Assembly: GCA_036784855.1 (NCBI GenBank)
Contig: JAZDSV010000007.1
Span: forward strand, 248,001 to 312,000
DNA: 64,000 nt
DNA from: Aphelidium insulamus
Taxonomy: Eukaryota; Aphelidiomycota; Aphelidea; Aphelidiaceae
Direction of reading: 5' to 3'
The notes beneath the pieces are model-generated. The model ran no database searches. It saw nothing but the letters and a program-made list of their open reading frames with translations, and was not told where the DNA came from. This document shows positions 32,749 to 43,749 of the stretch, in pieces. The translations under genes and the position numbers were made by a program. Every line of letters begins with the position of its first letter. Position 1 is the stretch's first letter.

Positions 32749-34113
32749 ATGACAGTTGAAATGCCGGCCAAGACACAGGTCATGACTAGCGACTCTGCAC
32801 CCAGCGACGAGAAGCTGGCCGTGTTCTTTGACCCGGCGCTGGAGCCAGTCAAGGAGCACGGAGACGATTTTATCTGGTCTCTGCGTGAGGAGCCGCATTT
32901 TTCTCGCCGGAAGGAGATTCTGAAAAAGTACCCCGAGGTCAGTGCCGTATACTCTTTCTAGTTTGTCTAAGTGGACGCTCAAATTACATAGATCCAGAAA
33001 TTGTTTGGCCCAGAGCCAATGTCCAAGTGGATTATTTTGGGGACGGTGGCACTGCAGCTAGCCGTAGCGTGGATGCTACGAGACTCGCTCTCTTTCATGT
33101 CGTGGAAGTTTTGGATACTCGCTTACGTCATTGGTGAGTTGACCTAGGTTTACCATTTATTACATTTAATTAATGCACATACATGTATAGGTGGGACTGC
33201 CAACCAGTCGCTCTTTTTGGCAATTCACGAGTTTTCACACAACCTGGGATTTAAATCTATACGCGCCAACAAACTGTTTTCGATTATGGTGTCCAATGTT
33301 CCAATTGCAGTTCCGTACGCAGCCTCCTTTAAGGTACATATAATAACGATAGATTTATATCTTGTGCCTGAGTTGAGTTTACAATAGCCGTACCATTTGG
33401 ACCACCACAAATACCAGGGTGTTGTCGGTGTGGACACTGATATTCCCAGCGAGATGGAGGCGCGCCTGTTCTCCAGCACTCCGGGCAAAATCTTTTTCTC
33501 CTTCTTTCAAATTGCATTCTACGCACTGCGCCCCGTGCTCACCTACCAGCAACCATTCACGTGGTATCATGTGTTGAATTTGGCATGGGTGCTGTCCGTG
33601 GATGCGCTGCTGTGGAAGTTTGCCGGACCGGGTGCATTGATTTATCTGCTGGCCAGCTCATTTCTTGCGGGATGTGGATTACACCCGTGTGCAGCGCACT
33701 TTATTGCTGAGCACTACGTATTCACCGGCGAATGGGAGACCTACAGCTACTATGGGATCTTGAATTTGTTTTGCTTCAACGTGGGGTGGGTGCTTGTTCT
33801 GTATATCTTCAGCGGATTAAATTTTTGCAGTTACCACAATGAGCATCACGATTTTCCCAACATTCCCGGCTCCCGCCTGCCCATCCTGCGCAAATTAGCT
33901 TCGGAATACTATGACAATCTACCGTACCATAAGTCCTGGCCACTTGTCACATACAAATTCATTACTGACAGCAACGTTGGGCTTTGGAACCGCGTCAAGC
34001 GCAAAGGAAACGTGCGCATGAAAATTGCCAAGAATGTGGCGCAAGAAGAGGCGGAAACCGAGTCACCGGCCGAGCAAGCAGAGCGCCTTGCCTCTCAGCG
34101 CAAACTTGCATAG
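32749..34113 (+). CDS. DEGS1: Sphingolipid delta-4 desaturase (DEGS type)
   Basis: Membrane di-iron enzyme that desaturates dihydroceramide to ceramide in the ER. N-terminal domain DDFIWSLREEPHFSRRKEIL and KKYPE joined to IQKLFGPEP. Three histidine boxes: HEFSHN, HLDHHKYQG and YHNEHHDFPN. FIAEHYVF and ETYSYYGILNL are also family-typical. A 45-bp GT-AG intron inside the last long frame (about 33783-33827) is in frame and stop-free; removing it gives FNVG-YHNEHHDF exactly as in the family, whereas retention inserts 15 hydrophobic residues in the catalytic site. The C-terminal tail is rich in Glu and Lys. Three further introns are GT-AG. Confidence 0.92.
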
Positions 34114-34275
34114 TTGTGCGCACCTCAGTGATATGATCAGAGAGCATTACCTGAATGGAGCAAAGATAAAAGATGCTAGTACAGTACGATGACCAATTGT
34201 TGATGTAAATGATAATAATTGATTCTGATTGCAAGAGCTGTCTGGCCGTTCTTGCTCCGTGCTATTTTGAACCTC

Positions 34276-35798
34276 CTAGTCACCTTGCAGTGCAGGAGAA
34301 CACGAAGAATGCCTGCTATTGTATTCAGTCCGAACTGCAACGTCCGTCCAAAATTTTCTCAAGTTTAGGTTCGTATCCTTATCAGCTATTGACCAATCTG
34401 CAATATTAGCTGCGCAAGCCAACATGTTGTTGACGATTATTGAGATTTTGGCATTTCGCGTGCAGCTACTGTGTTTGTCGCTCATTCGTTGCCTGAAAAG
34501 CCAAGAACTTCCTGCGCTGATTAGGCGGCCACAAAGAAATCGATCTTCACTTGGATTAAGCAGCTTGCCGTCACGTGGTAGCAAAAGGGCAATTATCGGT
34601 ATGGGAGTCTCATCCAACCAACCAAGCCATTGTTGAGCATTGGGACATAGGGTAGATAGAACAAAACGATTATTTGGATTGATCGGCCCGAAATCAATGC
34701 TGGCGCACACTTGGTCGATGAATGATTTTGGCTGCTTGGACAATGCGCAAACAATGGTAATATGGTAATTGCTATCTAAATTGTTGGCAGTGGTAATTAG
34801 CCGAAGCGCGTCATCAACCGTTTCCATTAGCCCATATACCGCCGTAAGGCGATAATAAAACTCCCGTAAAGAAAAAAATTTGATTTGATAGCTCTTCAGC
34901 GAGGCTCTGTGGTTTGCAACATGCAGAGCAAATTCAAAAGTTGTCTTGAAACTTTTTCGGACCTGCCTGGACGGATTACTTCGATTCTCAAAAAAGTTGA
35001 ATATGATGTCAATAAATTCATGCTGCGACAAGTTAGAATCATGCCATATCTGTGCAATATTAGTTCCGAAGTTGGGCCATGCTAGCTCGTCGTATATCGA
35101 GTTGATTGTAATCTAGAAAATTAACTTAATACTCGTAATACTGCATTAATTAATGTTGGAGAACTTGCCTGCTTCGAATTTTCGATGCAATTGTAAAGAG
35201 GTACCACAGCCGTGGCAAATTGAGGGTACTGGTAGTAAAAGTTGCGAACTGCTTCTGCGGTAGCCAACAGCGGGATCGCAGCACGGGCAAACACAACAGC
35301 CAGGTCGAAACGACCATCATACAGCGCCTGACCGTAGCGCTGAGCAAGAAAGTGGAGCACACGGATATCTAGCGCGTCCATGTTTGATGAGATTTGCAAA
35401 CGGGGAATCCGGTGGAATTCCGTGTGAAAATATATCCATGTGATATAGTTTTGATCTTGAAGCAAAGAGTCGTCATTGATTACTTGGTCTGCAATGACCA
35501 TCGGAGTCCATCGGCAAACAGGGTTGCCCGCCTCGTCGTCGAAAAATGATATTTGTGGCGGATATCGAGGTCCAGGGTGCGTAATCATAATTGTATGGCC
35601 TTGTGGTGCATATTGCGCATGTAGCGCGTTTGATTGTCCGTATTGGGCAACTGGAGCATACTGCACAGCAGGCAAGGCATTCCGCGCGTCGTCGTGCTGT
35701 GCATGCTGAATTCCACCATGGCCATAGGGACTCTGGCGCATCATGCCGAAAGCCAGACGCACGCGCAGGATCGCCACTCCCAGCAGCACAAGAATCAT
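34276..35798 (-). CDS. Unidentified secreted protein
   Basis: Not recognised. The start at 35798 gives a hydrophobic leader (MILVLLGVAILRVRLAFG), followed by a His/Gln/Tyr-rich stretch and a globular region (RRWTP-like CRWTPMVIADQVI, YFHTEFHRIPRLQ, RVLHFLAQRYGQAL). Intron 35113-35168 is GC-AG with a GCAAGT donor, phase 0, joining NCIENSKQ to ITINSIYDELAWP. The second exon continues for about 270 residues (SQHEFIDIIFNFF, IIALLLPRDGKL) with no membrane segment. Length is about 500 residues. Confidence 0.65.
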
Positions 35799-36087
35799 GA
35801 TATATTTTTTTGTGCAGTCTTGCGCATGCATAAGGGGCTGACGGATGCACGCTCCGATTGGCTAAAAGTTGGCTACTGCCAGATTGCACGTTGCCACAGA
35901 ATGGAATGCAAGCATTCTAGATACAGTACGTTGTACCGGCTGCTAATGAGATACTTACGTACATACGTAGGGAGCTAAATATCCGTGGCGCCGCTGGCAC
36001 CGAACCGTGTTTGTTTGTATCGACCACATCGCACACAAGAAACTTTATCGCTGAGCTTTTCGCCTCACAAAACACCGTACTGCAGCC
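35799..36087. other. Intergenic, divergent promoters
   Basis: Between the secreted unknown and the exchanger start. Nothing specific seen beyond short AT-rich patches. Confidence 0.4.
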
Positions 36088-38980
36088 ATGGCGGTGACGG
36101 ACGGCGAGAGCGATGTGTCTGCCGCTGAAGAGACACATGCACTGTTCATTAGGGCGACGTTAATGCTGTCCCTGATGGTTGGCTCCATGCTGCTACTCAA
36201 TGTGCTCAAGATGCGAGGATTTCACGCCATCAGCGAGACAACGATATTCGTGCTCATTGGTGAGTTCCATAGTGTGTGGGTATATGTGTGTTTTGTATGT
36301 ATGGGTGTTGACATATCATGTTGTGGACGGACACTGACATACATTGTCGAAAGGACTGTTTGTGGGTGTTGCGTACGTGGTCACCAGATACTTTCTGAGC
36401 GACGGCAAGACTCACGAAGGCACGGATATTCAGCTGAGCGCCAACTTTTTCTACTTTGTTCTCTTGCCGCCCATTATCTTTGAGGTAGGTCGGCGGGATT
36501 ACACGCTGTAGTCACATTTGTTCATCACCACTTCAGGGAGGGTTTACGCTGCAGCGAGTTGCCTTTGTGCGCAACCTTTGGCCCATTCTGGCGCTGGCAC
36601 TGGCTGGTGGCGTCTTCTCCACCGTGGTCACATCGCTGGTCATGTATCTGTTTTCGCGGCTCATTTATCCCGCGTTCACTCTGACACACGCGCTTGTCTT
36701 TGGGTCCATCATCTCGTCCACGGATCCGGTATCAGTGCTGGGCATGTTGCCGCCCAGCACCGACCGCAACCTGTACATGCTCATCTTTGGCGAGAGTGCA
36801 CTCAACGACGCCGTCTCCATTATTCTGTACCGGTTCTTCACATCGCTGGCGGAGAGCGAGAAGGAGCAGGACGGCATCACCGTGGGCAAGTTCTGCATGT
36901 CCATCCTGCAGTCTGTGTGGATATTCGTCGGTTCGGCCACCATTGGAATTGTGGTTGCGTTAATGTTCGCCAAGCTGACCAAGCACGTCAAGGCGCCCGA
37001 AGCCGCGCCCATCTTTGAATTGTTGATGTTCCTGGTGTTTGCGTACTGCAGCTACTTGATTACCGACATTCTCGGCTTCACCGGCATTATCGGGATATTC
37101 TTTTGCGGAGTGGCAATGGCGCACTATGCCTACGACAATCTGAGCAAGGTCACTCTGCTGGCTGCCAAGGTAAGTGATGATATCTGATCTGTTTTATCGT
37201 ACGCTATAATTAATATTTGTGACAAGGTGGTGTTGCGAACATTCAGCTCCATGTGCGATGCGTTCGTGTTTCTGTACTTGGGTCTGGGACTGGTGGCATT
37301 TGGCAAGGCCAAGACAACGTACAATCCCGCCTTCATCATTGTGGCCATTGTACGTGCGGTAGTCTGCTATATTCTCGTCGTGTCTTTTACACCCTGTAAA
37401 GCTTGCTATATTAATTTGTCCGAATTATATAAGGTAATGCTATTAACATGTGAGAATAGATTGCCATATTGCTGGCGCGAACACACGTCTTCATTATTGG
37501 AGCGGCCAACAACTTTTTCTCAAAAGTCTCACACAACGTGCACCGCCGCATCCCCATGAACCATCAGATATTCCTGTGGTTCTGCGGGCTGCGCGGCGCC
37601 GTGGCATTTGCACTGTCGGTCACTCTACTCTCGAACAAGGCCTTCCCGGATGATATCAGTGCGCTGATCTATGGCACAACCACAATGGTGGTGTTCTTTA
37701 CCGTGGTGCTGCTGGGGGGTTTTGTACCATACGTGATGCGTCGGTTGAAACTGGATGCGGCATCTCAGGCAGAGGCCGCGGCTGCATTACAGCGACTGCA
37801 ACAGCAGCCACCGCCACCGCAATCATCTGCCTCATCAACGAAGCAACAAAAGGGCGTCGATTCCACGATGGCACCAGAAACACCGATTTTCAAATCTGCC
37901 AAGACTGGCCATCAGCAGCCCGGTGGCCACAAGGTGCAGAGTTCGCTGACCACGCTGGACGAGTATCTCGGCCCCGAACAGGACAGTCAGAATCGTGCCG
38001 CCGCAGAGTCGGCCGAGGACGCCGCCGCCTTCATGGACGTGATCGATAGCGGGTTCTGGATAAAGATCTACGAGTGGGACAAGCGCTACCTGAAGCCCTT
38101 TTTCAGCGTGGACCCACGGCGCACAAAGCGCCAGGGCAACGTCGTGTATGATACGGCTGCCGTACGGTCCAATGTCGCGCGAGGCGGCCACATCAGCAGC
38201 TCGATGGAGCGCGTGTCCAACAGCAACGAGAACGTGTACGAGATACGCAACACGAACCTGGTGTCGCAGCTGGACGACGACGATGACGACGACGAGCTGG
38301 ACCGCGTGTCGATCGCGGTTGCGGCCGAGATGATTGGCATTGCCGGCTCGACGGCTTACGGCTACGTGCAGACACAGCCATCCGCCACCGGGTCCCATGC
38401 GCCATCAATGCCCGCCGCCATACCGCCGCATATGCGCAGTCGCACGCCCAGCATGTCCAGCCTACAGCAACAGCAGCCACTGTCACAGGCGCGCCGCAAG
38501 GACAGCAGCAGCAAGCGGAGTTTGATTGAAATGCAGCCCATACGGCCACCGGGAGACGCGTCAACCTCCACCCCATCGCCCAGCATTACGTCTGCCCGCA
38601 TAGGTGGCGGCGGGGCCGTGCGCACAGATGCCACCACTATTCCCATGGCGGAAGAGGACGAGGAGGCGGAGGGAAAGCCGCAGCAATTACAGCAACCATT
38701 CGAAATATCATTCGGGCGGGGTGGTTTCGGTGTTGGTAGTAGTTTGCGCAACCCGCCAAGTAGTGGCGCATTGAGCGCCGGCAGCAAAGGCGTGCAACAG
38801 TCTCAGCAGACTGTGCGCGACAGTGACACCAATTCAGTGGCCTACTCCGAGTTCCAGAGTGGTGGCGGCGTGCGCGACGAAGATGATGGCAACGCAGACG
38901 CTCAGAGTGTATTTAACGCAGACGACGATGATGATGGCCGGAAGCTTGTCGGCGCCATGGCGCGTACGGCACGCAGCTGA
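36088..38980 (+). CDS. Na+/H+ exchanger, SLC9 (NHE) family
   Basis: Cation/proton antiporter. The first exons give ALFIRATLMLSLMVGSMLLL, joined at GTGAGT/CGAAAG to GLFVGVAYVVTRY and FFYFVLLPPIIFE. The transport core includes GSIISSTDPVSVLGM, LIFGESALNDAVSIILY and FGFTGIIGIFFCGVAMAHY-like residues, then CDAFVFLYLGLG and CGLRGAVAFALSV. This set is that of endomembrane/organellar NHE6-9 and NHE8-like exchangers; the exact class is not resolved. A long cytosolic tail of about 400 residues follows, with Gln-rich, Ser-rich and acidic runs (DDDDDDEL), unlikely to be conserved. One intron near 37352-37459 is unusually long for this window (about 110 bp). Confidence 0.88.
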
Positions 38981-39098
38981 TTGTTGAGGTCGACGCTTAG
39001 TTAGATAGACATGTATATGTGTGGTGCATACATACATTACATACATTATTTATTAATAATTACTCGGAAATTGCATTTATCACATCATATAAGCTGCA

Positions 39099-39966
39099 TC
39101 ATGCAGCGTCGTCGTAACCGCAGTTTGTGTGGTCCACAGGGAGCAGGACTGCATTTGCGTTAACGAAGTAGATAAGCTGACAACATACCGCCCAAGTCAA
39201 AGTTCCAGTCGTGAAGGCGGCGACGCATCTCTTCTACGTGGTGCCCAACACCATATGGGCGCCGTGTAAACAGCCACAGTCCGCTGTAGTTGAAGAGGCG
39301 CCCGGTTTGGCAGCGCCCATTATACCAATTATGATTCGAAGGCGGGCCCCCACTGACGATCATCCACTCATATCCACCCGAGCCCTGGTTGCCTCCTGCA
39401 TCCATCAATAACAGCAATATAAAAATATACTGTAGGCAATGGTATAGAGGAAAATAACATTCCGATAATTAAGTACCGGCATCTAGGATCCAGTAGGGAC
39501 CGCGAAGAAAGTTGGGCATAAATTCGGGACCGACAAGAAAGTGGCTGGGATCAGCCAGATCTTCAATAAAGCCATGCAGCTTGGCAGACTCTTCCGTCAA
39601 GCCATCCTTTTTCCAGTACGTGGCCAGCTCCACTTCACATGTGCCATTAGTCACTCTAATGAACACTCTAAACCAAGCCATACAAGTCTGGTCCGACAGT
39701 GGAGTGTATACGTCTCGTGTGCAGTACAGGTCCCGCTCCGACTGGTATATGACGGTCATCTGCTGCTGCACGTACCACGCACGCTGCTCGCCGTAGAAAT
39801 CCGTCATGTTGACATTGGACATGGATGTCAGATTGGGCGGCGGACACTGGATGCCGTGGTGGTCCAGCATGCTAACGGCGTTGGCAATCATGGCATGTTG
39901 TAGCGGAGTCGCGGTGACCGATACGGCGGTGGCGACGGCCAGCACAGCCAGAAGTGTCGACAGCAT
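39099..39966 (-). CDS. Secreted lipocalin-like protein
   Basis: Signal peptide MLSTLLAVLAVATAVSVTA. The body has N-glycosylation sites (NLTS, NMTD), the strand-rich segment AWYVQQQMTVIYQSERDLYC, and RGPYWILDAG joined by an 85-bp intron to GNQGSGGYEWMIVSGGP. GLWLFTRRP and a helix (HHVEEMRRRLHDW) follow. A second intron joins FDLG to VLLPVDHTNCGYDDAA and the stop at 39099. The order of a beta barrel, a W-x-L-x-R-x-P strand and a C-terminal helix resembles lipocalin or violaxanthin de-epoxidase-like barrels. Ligand unknown. Confidence 0.65.
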
Positions 39967-40104
39967 GATGCAGACTGAATAACAAGTGCAAGTGCAAGCC
40001 TGGACGACAAAATGACGTCAACTAGAATTTGGCCGTTTGGTCCCACGGACCTTGAAACAGATAATGCTATGCATGTGCTCGCTCATCTTTCTACAAAACT
40101 ATGT

Positions 40105-40643
40105 CTAAATCCTTAAAAAGCGCGGCAGCTTTATACCCGTCGGCCCTTGATTATTTGGACTTGGCTCAGCCGCGAATGTAGATACCGGTTGAAGCCGTGG
40201 ACCCAAGTGAGCTGGGTGGAAGTTGATCGGAGAGTCCTCGATGTCAAGAAGTGACTTGAGACATCGCAGGACTAAACATTGCGCCGCAGCAGCGTCTACA
40301 ATATCGTCAAGACCAACTATTATATGAGATAAGCATGCTTCAACGTAGTCTCAATAACATACCCGACATTTGCCGACAGCTTTTGACTAAGCGTTGTCGC
40401 ACACCATCGTCAAGACGAGTGGTGAAAGCATAAAGAAATCTCTGGGGTTACTCCACGGTGTCGAGCATCGACTATCAGACGGAGCCCCGGCTCGTAAAAT
40501 TTAATTATCGCTTCGCGTACATGGTACCACGATGGCGCGGGGATGGCAAAATGCCACACTCGCTGACATTATGACGGCGTAGTCTCGCACTCATTGCATG
40601 TGATCACTGCGATGACCTGGTGACGCACATTATAAACAAGCAT
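40105..40643 (-). CDS. Unidentified four-exon gene, about 139 residues
   Basis: Found only by joining short exons: 40643-40608, 40562-40473, 40441-40363 and 40316-40105, with GT-AG introns of 45, 31 and 46 bp. All phases agree and the product runs from an ATG to a stop: MLVYNVRHQVIA, WHFAIPAPSWYHVREAI, KFYEPGLRLI, RFLYAFTTRLDDGVRQRL, LDDIVDAAAAQCLVL and LPRFLRI. Composition looks like a helical globular protein. I cannot name a family. The 31-bp intron is the weakest link. Confidence 0.55.
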
Positions 40644-41068
40644 GTACTTTCCTTGTAACTATCGAGTCATACATAATTAATAACATGTTTGAAGGTTGCC
40701 ACTGTATTGACTGGACGGCCCAGGTTAATCACGCTTGCATCGCACGCGAGCCGTGCAGAACTATCCAATGCAGATGATTGATCTATCAATCATAGTCGGT
40801 GGTGGCGGCTGCCTGCAATTAATTTCGCCGAGTGCACTGCTGCTCGTTTCTGTGTTGACATTCTGTTGCATGCAATGTTCAAGGTCTGTGCACAGTGTTT
40901 CTATGCAATTGAAATTATGGCTATTTGCTATAAGTCTGTAATTTTCTGTATGTATGATGCGTAGTGGATGCTGCACTGCATCACTGGTGACATCAAACCG
41001 TACATAATGCACAACACTGTATACTGTTAACTGTATATGCATATCTGGCATATGTTAACATTGAACAG
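40644..41068. other. Region upstream of NoxR-like; first exon not located
   Basis: The next gene's reading frame begins at a splice acceptor (41068), so its start exon should be here. A candidate is the frame from ATG 40771 (MQMIDLSII) with a donor near 40796, but this would need a 270-bp intron and is unproved. Confidence 0.3.
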
Positions 41069-42184
41069 GCAGAGCTATTGCAATGGCAGCGAGGTGTGGC
41101 CGCGGTAGAACAGCGTGATTATGATGTTGCAATCCGAGAACTTTCTGGTGCTGCGGAATTCATGGGCGCCCGGCTCCACTACAATGTGGGGGTGGTGCAC
41201 ACGTTGCTGGGTCAGCATCGCGATGCCATCAGCGCTTTCACCGCCGCCACTGACCGCGATCCGTACTTGGCAGTGGCGCATCATCGCCGCGCTCTGTCAC
41301 ACTGGCATCTGGGCGAGGTGTCACTGGCGCTCAAGTCGTGGCAAATGGCAGATCGCAACTTTCGCGGCGCCAACTTCATTGATTACGGGCAGCTGGGGCT
41401 GGCGCGCTTGCTGTACCGCTTCGAGGTGCTGTTCAACTGTGCGGCGTGTCTGGCGCAACTGGGTGCCGATCGGGCCGCGGTGGCTGATCTCCTCATCACG
41501 GCACAGGCGTCCCGCGTGTTGTCTAAACACTCGGACGCGCGATTCCAGCCAGCGACCATATTGGCGGCGATGAGCGACGAGGGCAGTAGTGAACGTACAG
41601 CAGCTGAGCCACTCGGGGTTGGTGATGCCGAGGTGTTTCGGCCGCCGGCACTGAAAATATCGAGCTTGCTGCGGCAGGCAGATCTTTCACCTTCCACCAC
41701 GGCAAATGATAGTTCCGCGCGTAATCACCAAAGCGGCTACGGGGTCGAGCCACTATTAACAGATCGAGAGTCTCACGTGGCTCTGCGTCAATGCCGCCAT
41801 TCTGATGAGTGGTCTGCCGGGCAGAGTGCCGACCAGACCAGCTATAAGAGCGCTCCAAGCAGTCTGCTGTCACCGCTATCCACGGCCACAATTGCTGCAT
41901 CCACGAAGAACCTTCGACTCAAATGCTACTTGGACGGCGACATGTGCACCGTGGTTGTGCCGCACACTGCCGAGGACCCGCTGACACTGTCACAACTTTG
42001 GGTCAAGTTGGCGGCCAAGTTCCAGCTGCCAGACACGGCGCACTACAAACTAAAATACTTTGACGACGACGACGAGCTGACCATGCTTACGGATGATGAG
42101 GATTTGCGTGTTGCTCTGGAAGAGTTTACGGCGTCGGACCGCGCGGGAACTTGTTTACGCCTGTTGCTGCAGCGTACCCACTGA
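41069..42184 (+). CDS. p67phox/NoxR-like NADPH oxidase activator (TPR-PB1), 5' exon missing
   Basis: Rac-binding activator of NADPH oxidase. The TPR array matches p67phox closely in order: LLQWQRGVAAVEQRDYDVAI, RLHYNVGVVHTLLGQHRDAI, DPYLAVAHHRRALSHWH, and the signature RGANFIDYGQLGL followed by EVLFNCAACLAQLG. The activation-region start FRPPALKISSLL is present but not the DYLGKA element. A Ser-rich linker of about 100 residues leads to a C-terminal PB1 domain (LRLKCYLDGD, YFDDDDELTMLTDDEDL) with both a basic lysine in strand 1 and an acidic OPCA-type motif. No SH3 domain is seen, as in fungal NoxR. The frame starts at the acceptor AACAG; the initiation codon is upstream. Confidence 0.85.
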   Translation, partial: AELLQWQRGVAAVEQRDYDVAIRELSGAAEFMGARLHYNVGVVHTLLGQHRDAISAFTAATDRDPYLAVAHHRRALSHWHLGEVSLALKSWQMADRNFRGANFIDYGQLGLARLLYRFEVLFNCAACLAQLGADRAAVADLLITAQASRVLSKHSDARFQPATILAAMSDEGSSERTAAEPLGVGDAEVFRPPALKISSLLRQADLSPSTTANDSSARNHQSGYGVEPLLTDRESHVALRQCRHSDEWSAGQSADQTSYKSAPSSLLSPLSTATIAASTKNLRLKCYLDGDMCTVVVPHTAEDPLTLSQLWVKLAAKFQLPDTAHYKLKYFDDDDELTMLTDDEDLRVALEEFTASDRAGTCLRLLLQRTH

Positions 42185-42263
42185 GTAGCGTACACAACAC
42201 ACTATATACATAGCATAATGTATATGCAAATTCTGTATGAACGTATATATGTATGAATGACAT

Positions 42264-43274
42264 TTACAGTATAGGCGGCAAATTTGTGTCGGTGGCCTTG
42301 CGGGGCACACGGGTCATCATGGGCACGGAGCCAGTGCGCAAGTGTCCGCGCTGGTGATGCTGTTGTTGTTGTTGACCGCCACGCGACAGTGACGGGTGCG
42401 GTTTGCGGTGGTGTGGCGCGGGTGTGACAGCTGGCGGTGGCGGCGGATTGTGCACGTCGGCCAGTGTCATTCGGCGTTTGCGCTGCGGCGGCTGCGTGTC
42501 CGGCACCGTCATCTCGGGATAGTGCTCAGCGTTCATGGTGGCCACTTCAGTCATCTGCTCGAACGACTCGACGATCTCGTCGTGGATCTTGCGCGTGTCG
42601 GACGGGTCACTGACCAGCACGGCGGACGCGCTGCTGGCCACGGAAAAGTGTTTGAGGTGGTCCAGGTGTGACGCGTCCTTCCGGCCCAGCTTGAAGGGTA
42701 ACATTCGCGGCGGGATCAGGAAGCTGGCGCGCTTTGACGACACCGCACTGGTCTCTTCGCCCGACACTGTTATGTCGGGCACCAGGCTGCTCCGGCTGAC
42801 ATCACGGCCATCAGCAGTGTCACTGTCGGCATAGACACGGCTTGTCCGCGCCGAGGCAGTCATGGCACCGCCGGCCCCGCCACTGCTGCCGAATGCCCAG
42901 GAATATTGAGAGTTGCGATTATTTTGTTTTCTGCGCCACCGCATCCACGCCAGTGTCAACACTACGCCCAGCATGACCATCAGCACGCACACAAACGTGG
43001 CCAGCGCGACATTGCCGGCACCCCACGCCGGTCCGGTGTCGGTGTTGCCGGTGGGTGGAACACCGTTGAAATCAGTCGGGCCAGAGTTCATGTCGGTCAG
43101 CGGTTCTTGCGTGTCATCAAATGTTGTAGATGGCGTGGCAGTGCTGCTGGTAGTACTGCTGGAGGAATTGTTCTGTCGCCCGCCAGAATTGTTTTGCGCC
43201 ACAGCTATGGTGCAGCAGCATGCAGCGTATAGTGCTGATGTCACAGCAACGAACCACAAGCGCGGTGTATGCAT
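42264..43274 (-). CDS. Single-pass membrane protein, unknown
   Basis: Intronless frame of 336 codons. Signal peptide (residues about 1-26, ALYAACCCTIAVAQ), a Ser/Thr/Asn-rich ectodomain of about 60 residues with N-glycosylation sites, and a transmembrane segment (ALATFVCVLMVMLGVVLTLA) followed by WMRWRRK. The cytosolic tail of about 220 residues has ISSK-type Ser/Arg sites, a Pro run and a Gln/His run near the end. No enzymatic domain. It could be a receptor or adhesion-type protein. Confidence 0.65.
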   Translation of the reverse strand: MHTPRLWFVAVTSALYAACCCTIAVAQNNSGGRQNNSSSSTTSSTATPSTTFDDTQEPLTDMNSGPTDFNGVPPTGNTDTGPAWGAGNVALATFVCVLMVMLGVVLTLAWMRWRRKQNNRNSQYSWAFGSSGGAGGAMTASARTSRVYADSDTADGRDVSRSSLVPDITVSGEETSAVSSKRASFLIPPRMLPFKLGRKDASHLDHLKHFSVASSASAVLVSDPSDTRKIHDEIVESFEQMTEVATMNAEHYPEMTVPDTQPPQRKRRMTLADVHNPPPPPAVTPAPHHRKPHPSLSRGGQQQQQHHQRGHLRTGSVPMMTRVPRKATDTNLPPIL

Positions 43275-43749
43275 GTATATTAATTATTTGAATGCTTGTA
43301 CCAGCTGCAAGTAGAAGTGCGCACGCCCATTGGTTACACCGAATTGATTAATCTCGAATCCGTCAATCGGAAGGCGGCCATGCTTGCACACGGCCTGTTG
43401 TCCCTGCCGTTGCCACAAATACGTCTAATTTGCCCGTGGAACTTTACATGACAGCTACTTTGTCTACACTCTATCTCTGGACACATTAACATAAGTGGCC
43501 ACCGTCAGACACCATAATCAGCAGAAATTTATCGCGATATTTGAAGCAGTCACTTGAGCAGCAACCAGCCAATCACGTGCCGTCACGGCGGTAACACGAG
43601 AAAGCCAAAGGCGGCAGCGCTGTCACAGCACAGCTTTAAACCGCGCACAACTTACAGTGAATTAGGTGTATATATATATATATATATATCGCATACATTC
43701 TACATCAATTCAAGCACCCGCGTAAACCCCACCCACCCACATTTATAGT
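43275..43749. other. Intergenic, head-to-head promoters
   Basis: Between the minus-strand membrane protein and the plus-strand hypothetical gene. It contains a (TA)n microsatellite at 43669-43689 close to the plus-strand start. No gene seen. Confidence 0.5.
43669..43689. repeat. (TA)n microsatellite
   Basis: An uninterrupted TA run of about ten units, 60 bp upstream of the hypothetical gene. Confidence 0.9.

Noticed and set aside
43669-43689. TA-rich element as a TATA-type core promoter
   Set aside because: A pure dinucleotide microsatellite; no evidence for promoter function beyond position.
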